The position numbers and the translations under genes were made by a program. Below the pieces are notes generated by a model. That model saw only the letters and a program-made list of their open reading frames with translations, was not told the origin of the DNA and did no database searches. From Plectrocnemia conspersa (Eukaryota > Arthropoda > Insecta > Trichoptera > Polycentropodidae), in the NCBI GenBank assembly GCA_009617715.1, contig VTFK01000013.1:1631001-1695000 (forward strand): a stretch of DNA of 64,000 nucleotides, given 5' to 3'. Positions within the stretch are counted from its first letter, which is position 1, and each line of letters begins with the position of its first letter. Positions 13,301 to 28,300 of this stretch are shown here, piece after piece.

Positions 13301-16300
13301 GAGTAAATATCGATGCGAGCATATACAAGCCACGACCGTAGAAGTTGCTGAAATGCATAGAGCCATTAAAATAAATGATTTATACTGACATTCAAAGCAT
13401 AAAATTAAAAGACTTTTACCACACTCTTATCAAGCAAACAAATTAATTTTCTTTACCACGTAATCCAATATATACAATGTATACAAATCTAAAATAGAAG
13501 CTAAAATAAAATTAATAAACGTCTCTTAGGAGCAGAAAAGTGAGACTCATAGATTACATAGATAAAAAATCTTGACAAATCGTGGTTTTCAGAAAAACAC
13601 AGAGAAATCTAAAATATGTCCAATACAAAGACTGGACCCATGTAGATTGGGCGAATGTCAAATTTATGATAAGTTGACACTAACCATTGTTTGCAATAAA
13701 TAATAAAATTTTATCTAAAAAACATATATGAACCCTGTACTATATTGGAAGATGTATGTAAAATGAAAAGTGCAGCGTAGGTAGGAATCATGTTCATGTA
13801 TCAGGTATTTTTTATTTTAAATGCATGTACATATTTAAGCATTAACAAATAAATAGTGACATGTGTCGGAATATACGTATTGACTTTTTTAAGTTTTAAT
13901 ATTTATTATTTATTAAGCTGCAGAAGAGTTTTATTGCAAATCATAAAATTAAAATGGAGACTAACCATGACTGCCATGACTCAAACCCACGGCTTCTGAG
14001 TTACCAGTCTAGATTTTACGGACTACGCTATTAAATTAAATTAGCAGGACCATCCGTTTGACTTTGTCACTAAGTCTTTAAACAGTTTACTAATAGTTGC
14101 TTTATTTGTGGCCCTCAGTCTTAAATAAATTATTAATAATGAAGTTTTTTTCTTGTTGGCGTAAAAAAACAATTGCAGATCAGAGCAGACATCCATAAAC
14201 AATTATAAAGACCTTTAAAAAATGCGTAAACAAAGCCAAACAGGTCAGTGGGAAATACAAATATCAAGCATCTAATCTAAAGAATTACGACATTTTGAAT
14301 AACTATAACGCAAAAACAGTTTACCAAGAACTGTATTAGACAATACCAAATTTTGCATAGAATCATTTAGAGAAGTAAAGCAGATATTGGATTTTTTATA
14401 ATTTTTAAAAATATATAATCAAGAATACAGCTGTATTTAATCACTTTCACTAAAGTTTAATTGCCTTTCAGAGCTTCTTCAGATACTACAATCAGATATC
14501 TAACAACTATTCCGCTTCTGTATTGGACTTACTGAGTGGTTAGCCGAAGCAGGCTTACGCCGAATTATTGACAAAATAGCAGATATAATGTCCACATTCT
14601 TATCTTGCTCAACAAAGTAGTCACATGAATATTAATAGTTTAACCCGATCTTCAAGATCACTTAAGGACTATATAGTGCAGTGTTGCGGAAAAAAACATA
14701 CATGCTTATTTCTGCACAAACTGTATGGATAAAGTCACAACTGCTACATAGTATAAAAGCTCTTGAAAGATATTTTAAAAAAGAAAATTTATCACAATTT
14801 TCAGCTAAGATAATATTCACTAAGAATATGAGACAAGATCGCGACCTTTTATTAGATCACTGTGACACATGATGGCTCGTAGCAAATATTAAATTGGATT
14901 TGTATATACATACATAAATTAACACACACGTTTGTCTCATATATATCTCACTAATTGGACGAAATAATAGCTTTTAGTTAATAAGATATAAAATAGATTC
15001 ATAGAATATAGAAAAACAATTATAAATACATGTATTTTGTTTTATCGTACTAAATTGCAAATGTTAGTATATTAATTATAGTTTCAACTATACATAATTT
15101 GTGTTAGTGGTTTATATGAATTTTATGTTTGGTATTTGCACTATATATTAATTTATTTCACCATTAAAATTTATAAAGCTATTTATTATTCATGTGACTT
15201 TTGTTTATACGTAGATATGTCCAAAAATGTCCGCTTTCCAAATCCTTTATATGGCAAGTGTTAAGAGGTCTCCGCGGAAGAGACAAAAGGCCAACGGTTC
15301 ATACCAGAAAATACACTTTGGTCCCTTCAAACGAAATAATGAAATCTCTCTCTCAGGAGCCGGAACCATGGGTCTTTCAGGACATATTTGAGGTTAGTTT
15401 ACCTCGTTGGGTAAGGAGATTATATTGAAATAATAATAAGAGGACTCCTTTAAAGGGACGTAAACATGCCGCGTCGTGGAACATTTTGTATTGAGATTTA
15501 CACATTTTCTTTTCACACACTGACAGCGAGGCAAACCGCACACGTATTCTATATGTACAATATATATATTTTCTCGTATGCGAATATATAAAATATTCAC
15601 AACGGGAATTACGCACGCGGGTTTTACGGGGTTTGTTCTCTGAAATTTCGTCTTATTTTTTTTCGTTAGGGCACATGCAATATGTATAAATTCAAGTTTA
15701 TTTATTTACGTCGAAGATTTTCGGATTTGTATTAGTAAAACAGGTAGAGTTTAATTTTTAAGCTATTTATTTATTCATTTTAATTTTTTGTATTTGCAGA
15801 AATATTTGCAAGTTAAAGTAAGATAAAATAATCGAACTGGTAAATTAAAATATAGAATAAAATATAAACTATTTCTATATAATAAACCTAAAAACCATTA
15901 AAAGCAATTATTTACTTCTCTTTAATGTCATTCTTAGCTTAAATTTCTATAGAAAGTACTTTAATTTTATGGTTTGGCGTTTACTAATGAGTTATATTTT
16001 AGTAAGATTTGTAACAAATACAAGTGATAAAATATCAGTTAATTTTATTTATAATTAGTAATAAATTACATCAGTGAAATTATATTTTAACTAGTACAAA
16101 TATATTTTTACAATAAAACTAATGAATGTTTAATAACTATAATTAGTTTTAGAAATTTTATTACGTCAAGTTGGGATTAATTAATTTGATTTGTAACTGT
16201 CAAATTGAGTTTAATACATATTTTAGAGGAGCATTTAATTATAATTAATTACAGTATATTTTTGCTAGTAGTAATGAATAACTGGGAAAATATATTCGGA

Positions 16301-19300
16301 TGTTTTAATTACTGTATAATTGTGAAGGATTACTACTGAATAAAAAACATTTATTTATCCCTTTGTTATTATATTGTAAATATTTGTTGTATGAAAGTAA
16401 TATATTTTCGGATTTGCTTTGAGCCAAAGACATATTTTTGTTGATTGCGTAATTTTATTCCAGACACTTGTATAGGTTATATTATTACGCTTAGATCTAA
16501 ATATCATTTCCTAAAAAGGTTTCCTACCCCTAATTTTAGTAGGACAACACGACCCACCGACCCACAACGCTTCGCATACATTACATTAGATTTATGGCAA
16601 GCGTTTTTGGTAGTCTTTATTTACAACCAGCCAACCTGCAATGCTCCATTAAGTATTGCGGCAAAAAAACAACAAAAACACTAAGTAATTATTGCCGATA
16701 AATTAGGCGCCATTAAATTTCACTTCAAAGCTACTATATGGTTCCCATAAAATAATTTTTGGTCAAATCTATCGTTTGCTTTTAAACTGGGGAACCGTTT
16801 AAAGAAGAAAAACACAATGATATATGTACATATTGGCGCAAAGGCAAAAGTGCAATTTAGTATGTGCATAAATCCATTGTACCCGAGGGCGTAAATAGTG
16901 CAAAAAGTCGTTCTGCAAGTGATTGCGTTTTTCGATCACGCCATCTTTCGGTGCGAATTCCCAGCGTTGGAAATGAATGGAATCGTATATCATGGCTGTG
17001 GAAAATAAACTTGCGGGAGATGACGTTCCACTCCTTGGGAAATGGCCGTCGGGACGCCTCCGACCTGGGTCGGAAATAATATGATTTTATTTGTGGAACT
17101 AGACACCTTGGACGCCTGCCTACTTACATTTCGCAGTGGTCACAGGTTTTATTATTCTATGTGCCACTCTAAGTAAAACATATATACGAATCGATATATA
17201 CCATAAAGCAAAAGAAATATAATAATTGAAATAATATTTATGATGGATAGTCATATATAAACGTATCGAAAGAATACACAACAATCTAAAAGAGATCTTG
17301 TGACTAAACAATTGCGTTAATAATTCAAATTATTGATTAGACCTCTTAATAACACATTCATCCTGAATTCATCCTGAAAAAACTATTTTTGTTTTGAATG
17401 GATGCACTCTAAAAAGACGATACATTTTACCTTACAATTTTACTATTGTTACTGATCGCTGGAGTGGCCATCTACAAGGCGTGAATACATTAAGCGATAC
17501 AATTGCTCATCTAAAAATCGCCAAAACTGTCTTATTAGCATTATTAAAAATGTGAATTCCGGCTGCTTCACAGACATCATAGTCGACAACAATACAACTA
17601 GACAGTCCAGAAAAAACTTTCTGATTTTAAAGACCTAACATTTTAACTTATCCGACTGATAGCGATATTTACATTTTATTTATATGTTTATAAAATAAAC
17701 TAACTTTTTTAGCGTCTATTTTGGCTGCAATGGCAAACTTCTGTAACCTCAAAAGTGAAGTAAATATGTTTGCTTTATTAAAATATAAACCTTTTTTATT
17801 ATTTTAAACGTGAATAATATACTTTATATAGACTAAAAACGAGTTATTTGATTTAAAGTTCTACAATATTCAAACGCATATTAAAACTATTTTATTAATT
17901 ATTTTTTGTCACAATGGATAGTCTTTAAGCAACAGATGTAAGCTACAGATGTCTATGATGTAGGTTTAATCTAAATTCTGCTGGACCAATAGATGCGAAG
18001 GGAGAAGCGGCAGCTTCTTCGATATTCGCTAGTTTAAAATTGAGTCGGCCGAGATCTATTGCTTTGAACTTTGATGTGCATGTTCAAATATGTGCCTAGA
18101 AAATTAAAAAAACACTGAGAGGTATTCCTCAGACGAAGTGTCTGAGATGAAGTGCTGAGAAAAAATAATCATAAGTCTTTTTATGATTTATAGTATAAGT
18201 TAATCCCTCTAATTGTGAATAGAGGAGTGGTTTAATTAATGAACCTGACATGCTATAATGTTTTTTTTCTTATAAAGGCATTTTTATAAACATAAACAAG
18301 TTGATAATTCATATTGGATCTGGTACACTCTGTAACTTTACTCTAAAGCTAGAATAAATATTGTTGGCAATGAAGTAAAGCAAAATATGCTTTTATTTTT
18401 ATTAACCTCGTATCATATTCGGTAAAAATATATCTTACCTTATATAATGGTTCAATATAATATTTTTTTTAAATAAAGGTTAATATTTGTCTTTTACTGT
18501 TCAAGGTTACTTAAGTTTTTCTATATCAATCACTCATTTCAAGTCTAATTTCACATTCCATATTTTAAGTGTATGAATGTCTCCTTTAATAAATGGTAAA
18601 TTAAATTTAAAACGAACCTTTTTGATCATAAGTGTTATTTTTGTCATATTTTGCGTCGGTGGCAGTTACATAAATAATTTTTATTGTTAAAACACATTTT
18701 CTAGATAAAAAACTTTTCTCGCGTATGTTCGGCTTTGAGCGCAAAAAACTGAAATAATACGATATCGCCCATAACTTTGCGTATACGATATTTTTATGAT
18801 AAGTATCGGTGTGCAGCGGTGAAAATTTATCACCAAAACGGCAATTATTCTGTCTCGGTCTCAAAGACAAAATATATAACCAAAGTTTAAATACATAAAA
18901 GTCCGAGAGCGAACCGACCCGGCGCGGTAATTTCCCGCGGGATTTTGGAAAACCTTAGCCACCGGACAGGGCCGGATTTAACCGTGATTTTTTTATGCCG
19001 TGTAACCATATGGGTTATCTTGTATGTGTACATGTGCACGTATGTGTAAGCAAAACAGATTTTTTATCGAAAGTCTCCAATTTTAAATCTGACCTTTGCT
19101 GCGCAAACAAACAAACACGGGAATTCAATCAGTGGTTTCACGTTTGATCGGATATCACATTGTGGTTCAAGTATCGCTGGTTATTTATATAAAAAATAAC
19201 AAATCGAATCGTCATTTCTCCAGTTTGTATTATATATTTATATACACAGACATCTATTTAAAAATCAATATTTTTATAAACCAATAAACGATGTATATGA

Positions 19301-22300
19301 CAAGATAGTATCAGATATATTTTTATCCGTTTTAAAATAAACACAAAGGAGTTACTTTAACATCGATTGTCATAAACATAAAATAAAGAAAAATTAGCCT
19401 TTATCGCATATCATCAAAGCAAACTATTGAAATATATCTATGAAATGATTCTCAAGCACAGATTATATCATATGTGATATACTTCAATTTCTATTATTAT
19501 CTTAGTGTTATCATCTTATACACTATTTTATTACGAAAAAAAGGTACGGATCCTAAAAATTCACACAGAAAAAGAACATACGTAGCTAGTTGGCGAAACA
19601 AAAGTAAATCATCGAGGTCTCGCGCGATTGCGTATGAAATTCTAGATTTATTTTATTATTTTTCACGGCGAACCACCCTTGTAAATCACCCCGGATGGGA
19701 GAGTGAAGAGCATATCGTTACCGGAATCGCTCCCGATGAAATATGGATTATATGAAGATAAAAAAAAATTCGGCATCCACATCTGGAGGATATAGTATCT
19801 TTCTGGCTAATGCCGCAAATTATTTACCGAACATTGAGCGATTGCACCCATACAAGGGCCCAATCAACCGGGACAGCCGAACCGCCCGGGGCGAAATTAT
19901 TTCACGTTATTGGGATATAAATAATCCGATGGACGATGGCGGCGAAGGATAGGAAAACGGAGATGAGCTCGCATTACCTCTAATCCATGGGAAATTTTTC
20001 TTTCGACACCGAGCGTCGAAATATGAACACTGGAAGGGTTCTTAATCATTGGTGTAAATTGCTTTTTGCGAGCCATTGAGATATAGGTTTCTTTGTCTTT
20101 GTTTCTTTGAGACAGGAACACTTGAAATAAATTAATTTGTTATAAGGGTCGCAAAATATCATATTTATTTATTGACAAACAGGTCAAGTATGTAATAAAA
20201 CAATATTATTAAATAATAATTATTAAGAAATAACTTAAAAAGACTCTTTAATAACTTAACTGAAATTTCAAAACAATCGACTTCAAAGATTTTGAAGCGT
20301 ATGAGAATTTTGACGGCAAAGTAACGTTGATTTTTAACCATCATCTAGGTATTTTAATAAACATGAATAAAGAAGCCCAATATGTCTAACTTGTCAAAAC
20401 TACTCTGAAAAGTACCTGTATGTTTCAATCAACGTGTTTAGGGTGTGGAAGACATTGCGAAGCATATTGAGTTCGCTGTTAGTCTTCTGAAAGTTTTATT
20501 AATTTCTGCTAATAATCCATCATTATTCAATTGTAGTATAAAAGCATTTTTTATATTATAAGCATTTATAAAATAAAATCAAAATCAATTTTTTTAATTT
20601 TTTTTTTAAATTTAAAATAATAATATTGGGTAAAAATAAATCAAGAAGCTGTTAATATAATATATTTAATTAATCAGAAAATAATTGCTGTATATGAATT
20701 TAAGAACATATTTGAAACGTTTTTCTTAGTCAAAATCTACACACAAAAATACATTTTTAATTACCTTGTTATACAGTTTTCTTTTAGTTGTTTTAATATG
20801 TTATGCATTTAAAGATTTATCTACCTATTTTCTGCATCTACAAAAAGGTAACGATGTATAAATATATGTATGAAGGTGTTACTGTAAATACTAAGTAAAA
20901 AAATATATTTGATTCGTTACACTTTAAAACTGTAAGAAATGTTTTTTTTGAACCATGAACATAGTTTATATATTTTAATTACAAATCTAAAATATCAAAA
21001 TGTTAGTAGTGTAATTAATTTATAGATTTAGAGTTTGATGCATAATTACATTCAAAACATTGTTGTAATATTATTTTATTATATAAAGCTTTCACCCATA
21101 TTTAAACTCTACATAAATACTGAAAATTAATTAAAGCTCTGATTCCTAGTAGTTTAGTAGTTGATGACAACACGTGAATTTTCCCACGTTCCATTGCACG
21201 TGATAAAACATTAACATATGCTTAAATTTAATCCCCTACTTTTTGACCATTGTGTATGAAGAAAAAGTTGTTTCCAGAAAAAATGTTTGCCGCGTTCTCA
21301 TAAATTTGCTTTTGTGTCTGTCTACAATTTATTATAGAATCTCTCGTAGTCGAAAGGTTGTGCAAAATAAAAAGCAAATATAAATAGTATTATATGCAGA
21401 GTTCATCAGAGATTTGGATGGATTAGGGAAAATTTTTTTTTAAAATAGAGCTGAGAAAAATACAGTAAGTCTATATTAATTTAAAGAAAGAAATAGCAGT
21501 CCCAATAATTTCATAAATTATATCTGTATCAAATTCAAATTATATATAAATGACAGCGTTGCCAAATATCCAGCTGGTAAAATTATGACGGTTTCAAAAA
21601 AGGCAATTTTTATAAGATAACATTAATGTGAAGAAACACTCCTTTATCTAAGATATTAAAGCGTATTAAAATCACTGCCATATATAACTTTAACAAACAA
21701 TTAATTTATTTTTCTAATACTTTGTTTCCGACTATGGACACACGAGGCAACATAATAATGTTAAAACAGCCGATTTTTCTTCATGACAAACCCGATCTTT
21801 AAATAAGAGAATTGGAGAAAATATGACGCAGAAAAGAGAACACATATGTATACAATTGCAAAAATCGTACACCTGATTTTAAAAAAGTTGTGGAAATAAT
21901 ATTAATTAATAATTGCTATATATCATATTTTATAAAAATAAACACGCGACAGAAAAATTCGCATATAATATAAATAGATATTTTATTTTATTAAATTTCT
22001 GTATTTTACTATGATTCTCTGTTTAATACATTAGAAGATTGTTTGTAAGATAATTCAAAAATCACATAATCTGTCAGTTTAAATAATGCTACCACAATTA
22101 GATAATTTGCCTATCCCTGTAATTGCTGTGTAATTGTATTAAAGTCTCCTAAATTGTTACTACAATTCATGAAAAATATTTTTAAAAAAAAAATAAAGAC
22201 CAATTGTGCTTAGAATGACTATATACATTTTAAGCCACAAAAACCCATTGGATTATTAGATAATGGTAACGAACAAAAAAGAGGTCTAGTAAGTATTAGG

Positions 22301-25300
22301 CTAATGAAATTAGAGAAGATGTAAGACTTAATTAGATTATTCGTAAGATCGAATGAAATATCCGACGGATCGTACACTTTAGGTTAACTGTCTTTCGATA
22401 ATTTGCGACATGATTTTTATCGCTAACTGTATAAGATAACATGTTGAATATACGTATGAATTTAATAAATCTGTCAAGCAATAATAAATTAGTATTTTTC
22501 TGTATATTAATAATGAGTAAATTATATTATTTAAAATATTTTTGAGTCATAAAGACATGTCGTGATTGAAAAGCTTTTATCAAAGTGCAAAATTTATATT
22601 TGTACGTGTCGTTGCTAAGTATTATTTGGATATGATTAAGCGTTATAGGATATTTCGAAAAGTAATTATCATAAGCGACGTTAAATAATTAAATTTTCTG
22701 AACATATCATGCAAGAACATTCTAGGGCTGCGACGGGTAAGAATTAGGGATGAGATTGCGACTCTCTAGGAGCTGAAAGTCGTTAACATTGACAATTTTT
22801 TGACACCGCCCTTTAGCAACTTAAAAAAGCGCATTGTTGAGTAGATGATACGTCAAGATTTAATAATAAAATAATTTGATGTTCGATAAAAAAATAGTTT
22901 TGCAATATCGCGGATAGTATAAGGCTATGTATTATTTTAAAATACATATGGCATTATGAGTTTTTAATAGTCTCAAATACGAGTTTAGTACCTAGTGCTT
23001 TAAGATTATTGTAGTTTGTAACTTCTCATGTTATCATTATAAATAATTTTCACACGTTAACAAAATTATTTTGAGTAAATCTTTGTAAGAAAACGCGTGT
23101 AATATGAGACGCTTTTTAGCATTTTGTATATACATCTTTATTGATATTGATTGTAAATTATACAGTGTATATCATGAATAATTAACAGCAGAACGTAGTT
23201 ATATCTCTCGCGAGATGACTATGTCAATGTCAGCAGTTCGATGAATCGGATGTCGGATATCGGATATCGGCCGACGGAAATTACTCTGTACGCCGACCGA
23301 TCAAAATCTAGCGTCAAGTGCTGATTTTGGTTAATGATACCTTATATGTAGCTTTGAGGACAGACAATAATTGATTGAAATAATTTTTTATCCTTATGAT
23401 TATGTAATATATTATAACAGTCATTTGATTGATATAATACTGTAATTATTTTCTTAGTCAATAAATAGTTTTTTATCATTATTATGAATATTGATATCGA
23501 TAGTTCCTAATTAATTACACTCTCTAGATAGTCTAGCAATACTCAAAATAATATAAACCCCCGATTATTTAAATAATTAAAATTAAAATAAACCAATAGG
23601 TCAGCGTAAAGGATCCAATCGCAGTTTAATTTTCGCAACCGCTCAGACGTGACAGTGACGAAAAACGAAACGGCAAACAATTACGCCCTTTTTTCACGCT
23701 GCGAACCAAAAAAATAATACGAACACGTTTTACGCGAAAAAATGCCTGTAGTACTAGTATTTTTTTCCGTCGAGAGCGAAAGAAATTAACGGGAGAAATA
23801 TGCGCGTATTTATTCTGGGCACCGTGTGGCGTGAACGCGTTTTAATGAAATTCCGATATCGCTGATGAAGGCAATAAACCGTACATTTCCGAGGGGCGCT
23901 ACCACGGATACTAATGACCGTACTCGTCACAGCTGACGAGAGCTTTGGCATCAATTCCACATTAAAACCTTAACTGTCAACCAACTTTCGACACAAAACA
24001 ACCATAAATTAATTCTGACCCGAGCCGGAGGCGACGGGTCCGATCTAGAGCCGCGCTTAATGCTCGCTACACTGTTGGAATTGAAACGAGTCGTAGTAGG
24101 TCCATTTTGATACAATTCTATTAGAAAAATAATCAGAGAGACATATTTTATAAGACATAAAATATTGCTGCAGTAAGTATAGACAATATCAAGTGCTGTC
24201 TCATTATTTCCTTCCCATATTTATATACATTCAACCTGTGACGAATTTCCTTATGACACATTCCATAAGGTAACAAGTACACCATCGATTCGTCGCTTCG
24301 ATCAAACCAGTGACTTAACCTGTGACGCATTTTCCTAAAATTGCTTCACTATAATTATTAGATTTTGGGCGATTAACTAATTACAACGCAATTGTGTTTC
24401 ATTTTATTGAATTTTATAATATTAGGAATAATATATTATAAATCAGAGTATATAACATAAGCACTGGAATTTAGTGTTTATATAGTAAATAAAAAAAATC
24501 AAGAGAAAAGGAGAATAACTAAACAAACCCAGGTATTAATAATTTCATAATTGCAACTAACATTGCAGAGTAGTAGTACTTTAATCATAGAGCAGTAAAT
24601 ATGTTTGCAGCAAAAAATATTGTACAATAAGCCTTGGCGTCATGTAGTTGCACAATTTATTATGTCTAAAATTTTTACGTCAGAGCAAGAATTTTTAATG
24701 TTATGTTGCTTTGAATCTTTCAAGAAAAAATTTTACCAAAAATAGCGTAAATATAAAAACTACTGATAGAAAAATCCTGTATGTAGAGATGATATTATAG
24801 GATATATAATTCAGTATAAACTATAGTAAATTATTATGTATGCTAATGTAATAATATTGTCTATCCTTGTGCTAAGGTATTCTGATTTTAGGCATTTTTT
24901 ATAATCGCATAAAGTATTAGAAATTAAAGAATTTTATGTTTTGTGGTGGACCACACAGATGATATTATTCCTGAAACTCGTGTTAATTACTCTGACCATT
25001 AGTGAGTATTCATCAATAAGGATAAACTAGACAATAATTGGATCACAAAGGCTCCCGTTACGACTAGAAAACCCTATAAAAACACGCAAGGATTCTCCGG
25101 TGCATTGAATGAATATTTCTTTGTTACGAAACGATCATGAGAAACAATATATCACCGGAAGCTCACAACATTTCCGTTGCATAATTCGACCTAAGAGATA
25201 TCCATCAAGAAAATGTCACTTTCTAAAGGCGTATACATATTTCGTTGTTCTTAGAAACTAGTGCAATGATTGGCTGGATGATCGCTGCATGATTGTGTTT

Positions 25301-28300
25301 GGTCAGCAAGCTTTACAGCCTTGACTCTAATGAGAAGAGGGCAGACATCGGCAGACACTCGAAGTGACTAACAGACAACATATGGTCATGGACGCTCACA
25401 TCCTAAAAGGGACTCCACTATACAAGCACTGCAACAGAGAGGGATCAACCTCCACAATACTGTCGCTGCCACACCACCCAAAATTCTAAGAATCTTCCAC
25501 GGACAATATCCCTGCGCCAGCTTCTCCACCACTGTTCGGAGAAAACATCTCGTCCTCACTAGTTTCCACATGCGTCTTACTGACTGCGAAGTCACATCCA
25601 CTCAGTGGCGTTTCAATGAAATTCCTGTTCAGATCAATTATTATGTTCTCTTGTGGTCACGAGTGATGTGAGCCTTTAGCCATAATTCGAATATACTCGT
25701 TTTGTTTGTTTCCATACGTGTGGTATGAGTGGTGGTAATTGGTAATGGTCTGTATGGCTTCCTTGTATTTGTTTTCGGCCAAATAGATAATTTTGATAGC
25801 ACTGTTGTCGAGAGATTTTATGGTATAGCTTCCTTTTCCCATCGTCATATTTAATTGTTCTGTAAAATTTTTATTTTTCATGATTTTTTTATTTCCTGTG
25901 TATCTGTTCCGTGTTGTCCGTTTCGTTTTTTTCGATTAACTCATCTCGTCTGTTTCATAACATCAGTCTTTCACTAGAGAATGTTTGTTCTCTAGTGTTT
26001 TTATTCTCTTCTATTTCTATTAATGATTTTTTTAAATATGTATAAAGATTGATTTATTTTTTTTGTTTTTAACGGTTTTCTTGAATCGAAATATTATTTA
26101 ATTCTTCCATTTATTGATTATTGTTACCATCTCAAGCATTTTGACATGTCTCTTGTGCCGCGTCTTGTTTGGCCCCGTTATGAGCAAGGACCGCAGTTGT
26201 GTCACTTGGTGCACTGACAGTTTGTTTTTGTTTAAAGTTTTTATAAGTTTCAAATTTTTTTCACTTTACACTTAATATATCAGCAATTTACACGACCGTT
26301 TCCGTTAAATTGTTTTGATTGCGGATCGCGCATGCGAAAATCAGTGATATTTGAAAAAAATTATTAGTGCATTAAAATTTTTTTTCCCCGTAAAACTAGT
26401 ATATGAAACCTTCATTATATTTATAGTTACACAAACTACAAATTAAGCAAAATTTAATCAAAAAAACAATTGCATCGATTCGAACAATGTTTTTAAATAT
26501 AGTTCTGAAATTTCTTCGTACCATACTTTTTCTAAAGTGTGTATTAATTCCCATTTCGATGAAGGATTTTTATTTTTGATTCTTGCTCCCATTATAGCCC
26601 ACAGGTTCTCGATGGGGTTCAAGTTGAGGCTGTTACTTGGTCATTCTAAGGTCAAAATGCCATTTTGTGAGATAAATTTCTTCATCTGAATTTATGGATA
26701 CTATTCATTTTATTTTATTTTTCGTGTTAACTGCGATACATATGAACTAATAAGAAAAAAGTAACATTTACAATTTTAGCAACATAATTAACTGTTGGCT
26801 AAATACACTCATCACTCAAACGTTCACCTGACTTTCGCCAGACGTAGTGAATCCCATCTGACACAAACAAGTTAAATTTGCTTTTATCCAATTTAAAAAA
26901 AAATTAGGCTCAGTTTAATCGTTGCAAACGCATTTTATTCGATGAAAACAGTATTTTAGCCGGCATCTTTGCGTATATACCAGATTATCAAAGTCGACGT
27001 ACAGTTTCTAGGCTTGTTTAATTTCCAATAACTTCAATTCACTTTGTTCTTACATCTACCGCACTTTTATAACGGGTTTGTAAACAAATCCGTTTTAATA
27101 GCTGATCTTCTAAAACATTGGTCTTTCTTTGTTTTCCTGAGCCTTTCTTCCTTTGTAAGGATGTAAAATAATCGTATTTTTGTGCAATTTAGCACAGTTG
27201 TTTAATTGCACCCTACCTTTCTTTCAAAGTATCGAGAATTGATTTTTTTTTCTTAGACAGAATTTTTGTGGTATGAGCCATTTAAAAGCGGAAATGAGTC
27301 GGTCGACGTCCTTCGACCTCAAAAACAGACAAAAACGTGCCAAAAGGTTAAAAAATGGTTCGTTCAAACAGGCGATTGACTATTTGAGAGCTTACCTAAG
27401 AAATGAACATCTCGTACGGGTCCATGCAAAGCATTTTAATCGATAATTTGCAAATGAGACGAGTGAGTGCGAAATTTGTTGACATGACAGTTTGCACGGA
27501 ATTGAAGGATCATCTTGTCAAAATTATAACTGGAAATAAAAAGTTGACTGTATAGCTCTGACCCTGAGATGAAAATGCAGGGTTTCCAATAGAAAACGAG
27601 CGCATGTCCTTGCCCTAAGCGTTAGTCAAAGTCGAACCTCAACTCCATGCTAATTTTTTTTTTTTGTGAAGGCATATAGAGTTCGTTTGTAAGGTAAACC
27701 ACTTTAAACTCTGAATATTCAAGGTCGTACTGTAACGGTTTGCGAAACGGTGTACGTTCTTTCATCACGACAACGAGCCGTCCCACACTTTTTTTTTAGC
27801 CAAAAAAAGTTCCTGTCTGTCCACCAAAAGTTCTCCCCAAAAATAAAAACCGTGCTAAAAAGAAAACGTTTTGCCACCATTCCCGACACGACGAAGCAAC
27901 GGAAGACGCTTCTGAAAGAGGCCTTCCAGAAATGTTTCCAATCATAGAATCAACGTTGGGATAAGTGCATTGCTAGCCAAGAAGAGTAATTTGAAGAAGA
28001 TTAATTCAACTTTGATCTAAGCATATAACTTTGTTCAAAATTAAATTATCACACCTCGTATATGTGTCACACAGTGACAACTGATTTAAAACAAATCATA
28101 TTAATATACTATTTAAATCTTTAAGGTAACATATAAATGTTTTGAAATTTTTACTTTTGTACTGGGAGTTAAAAAATATATTTTTGCTTACAAACTTGAG
28201 CGCAAAACTAACATTTTTATAAATATATTATGAATTTTATTTAATGTAATAAAATGTTGATTTGGTAGAATTTAATTTTTTGACATAATCGATAAAAACA

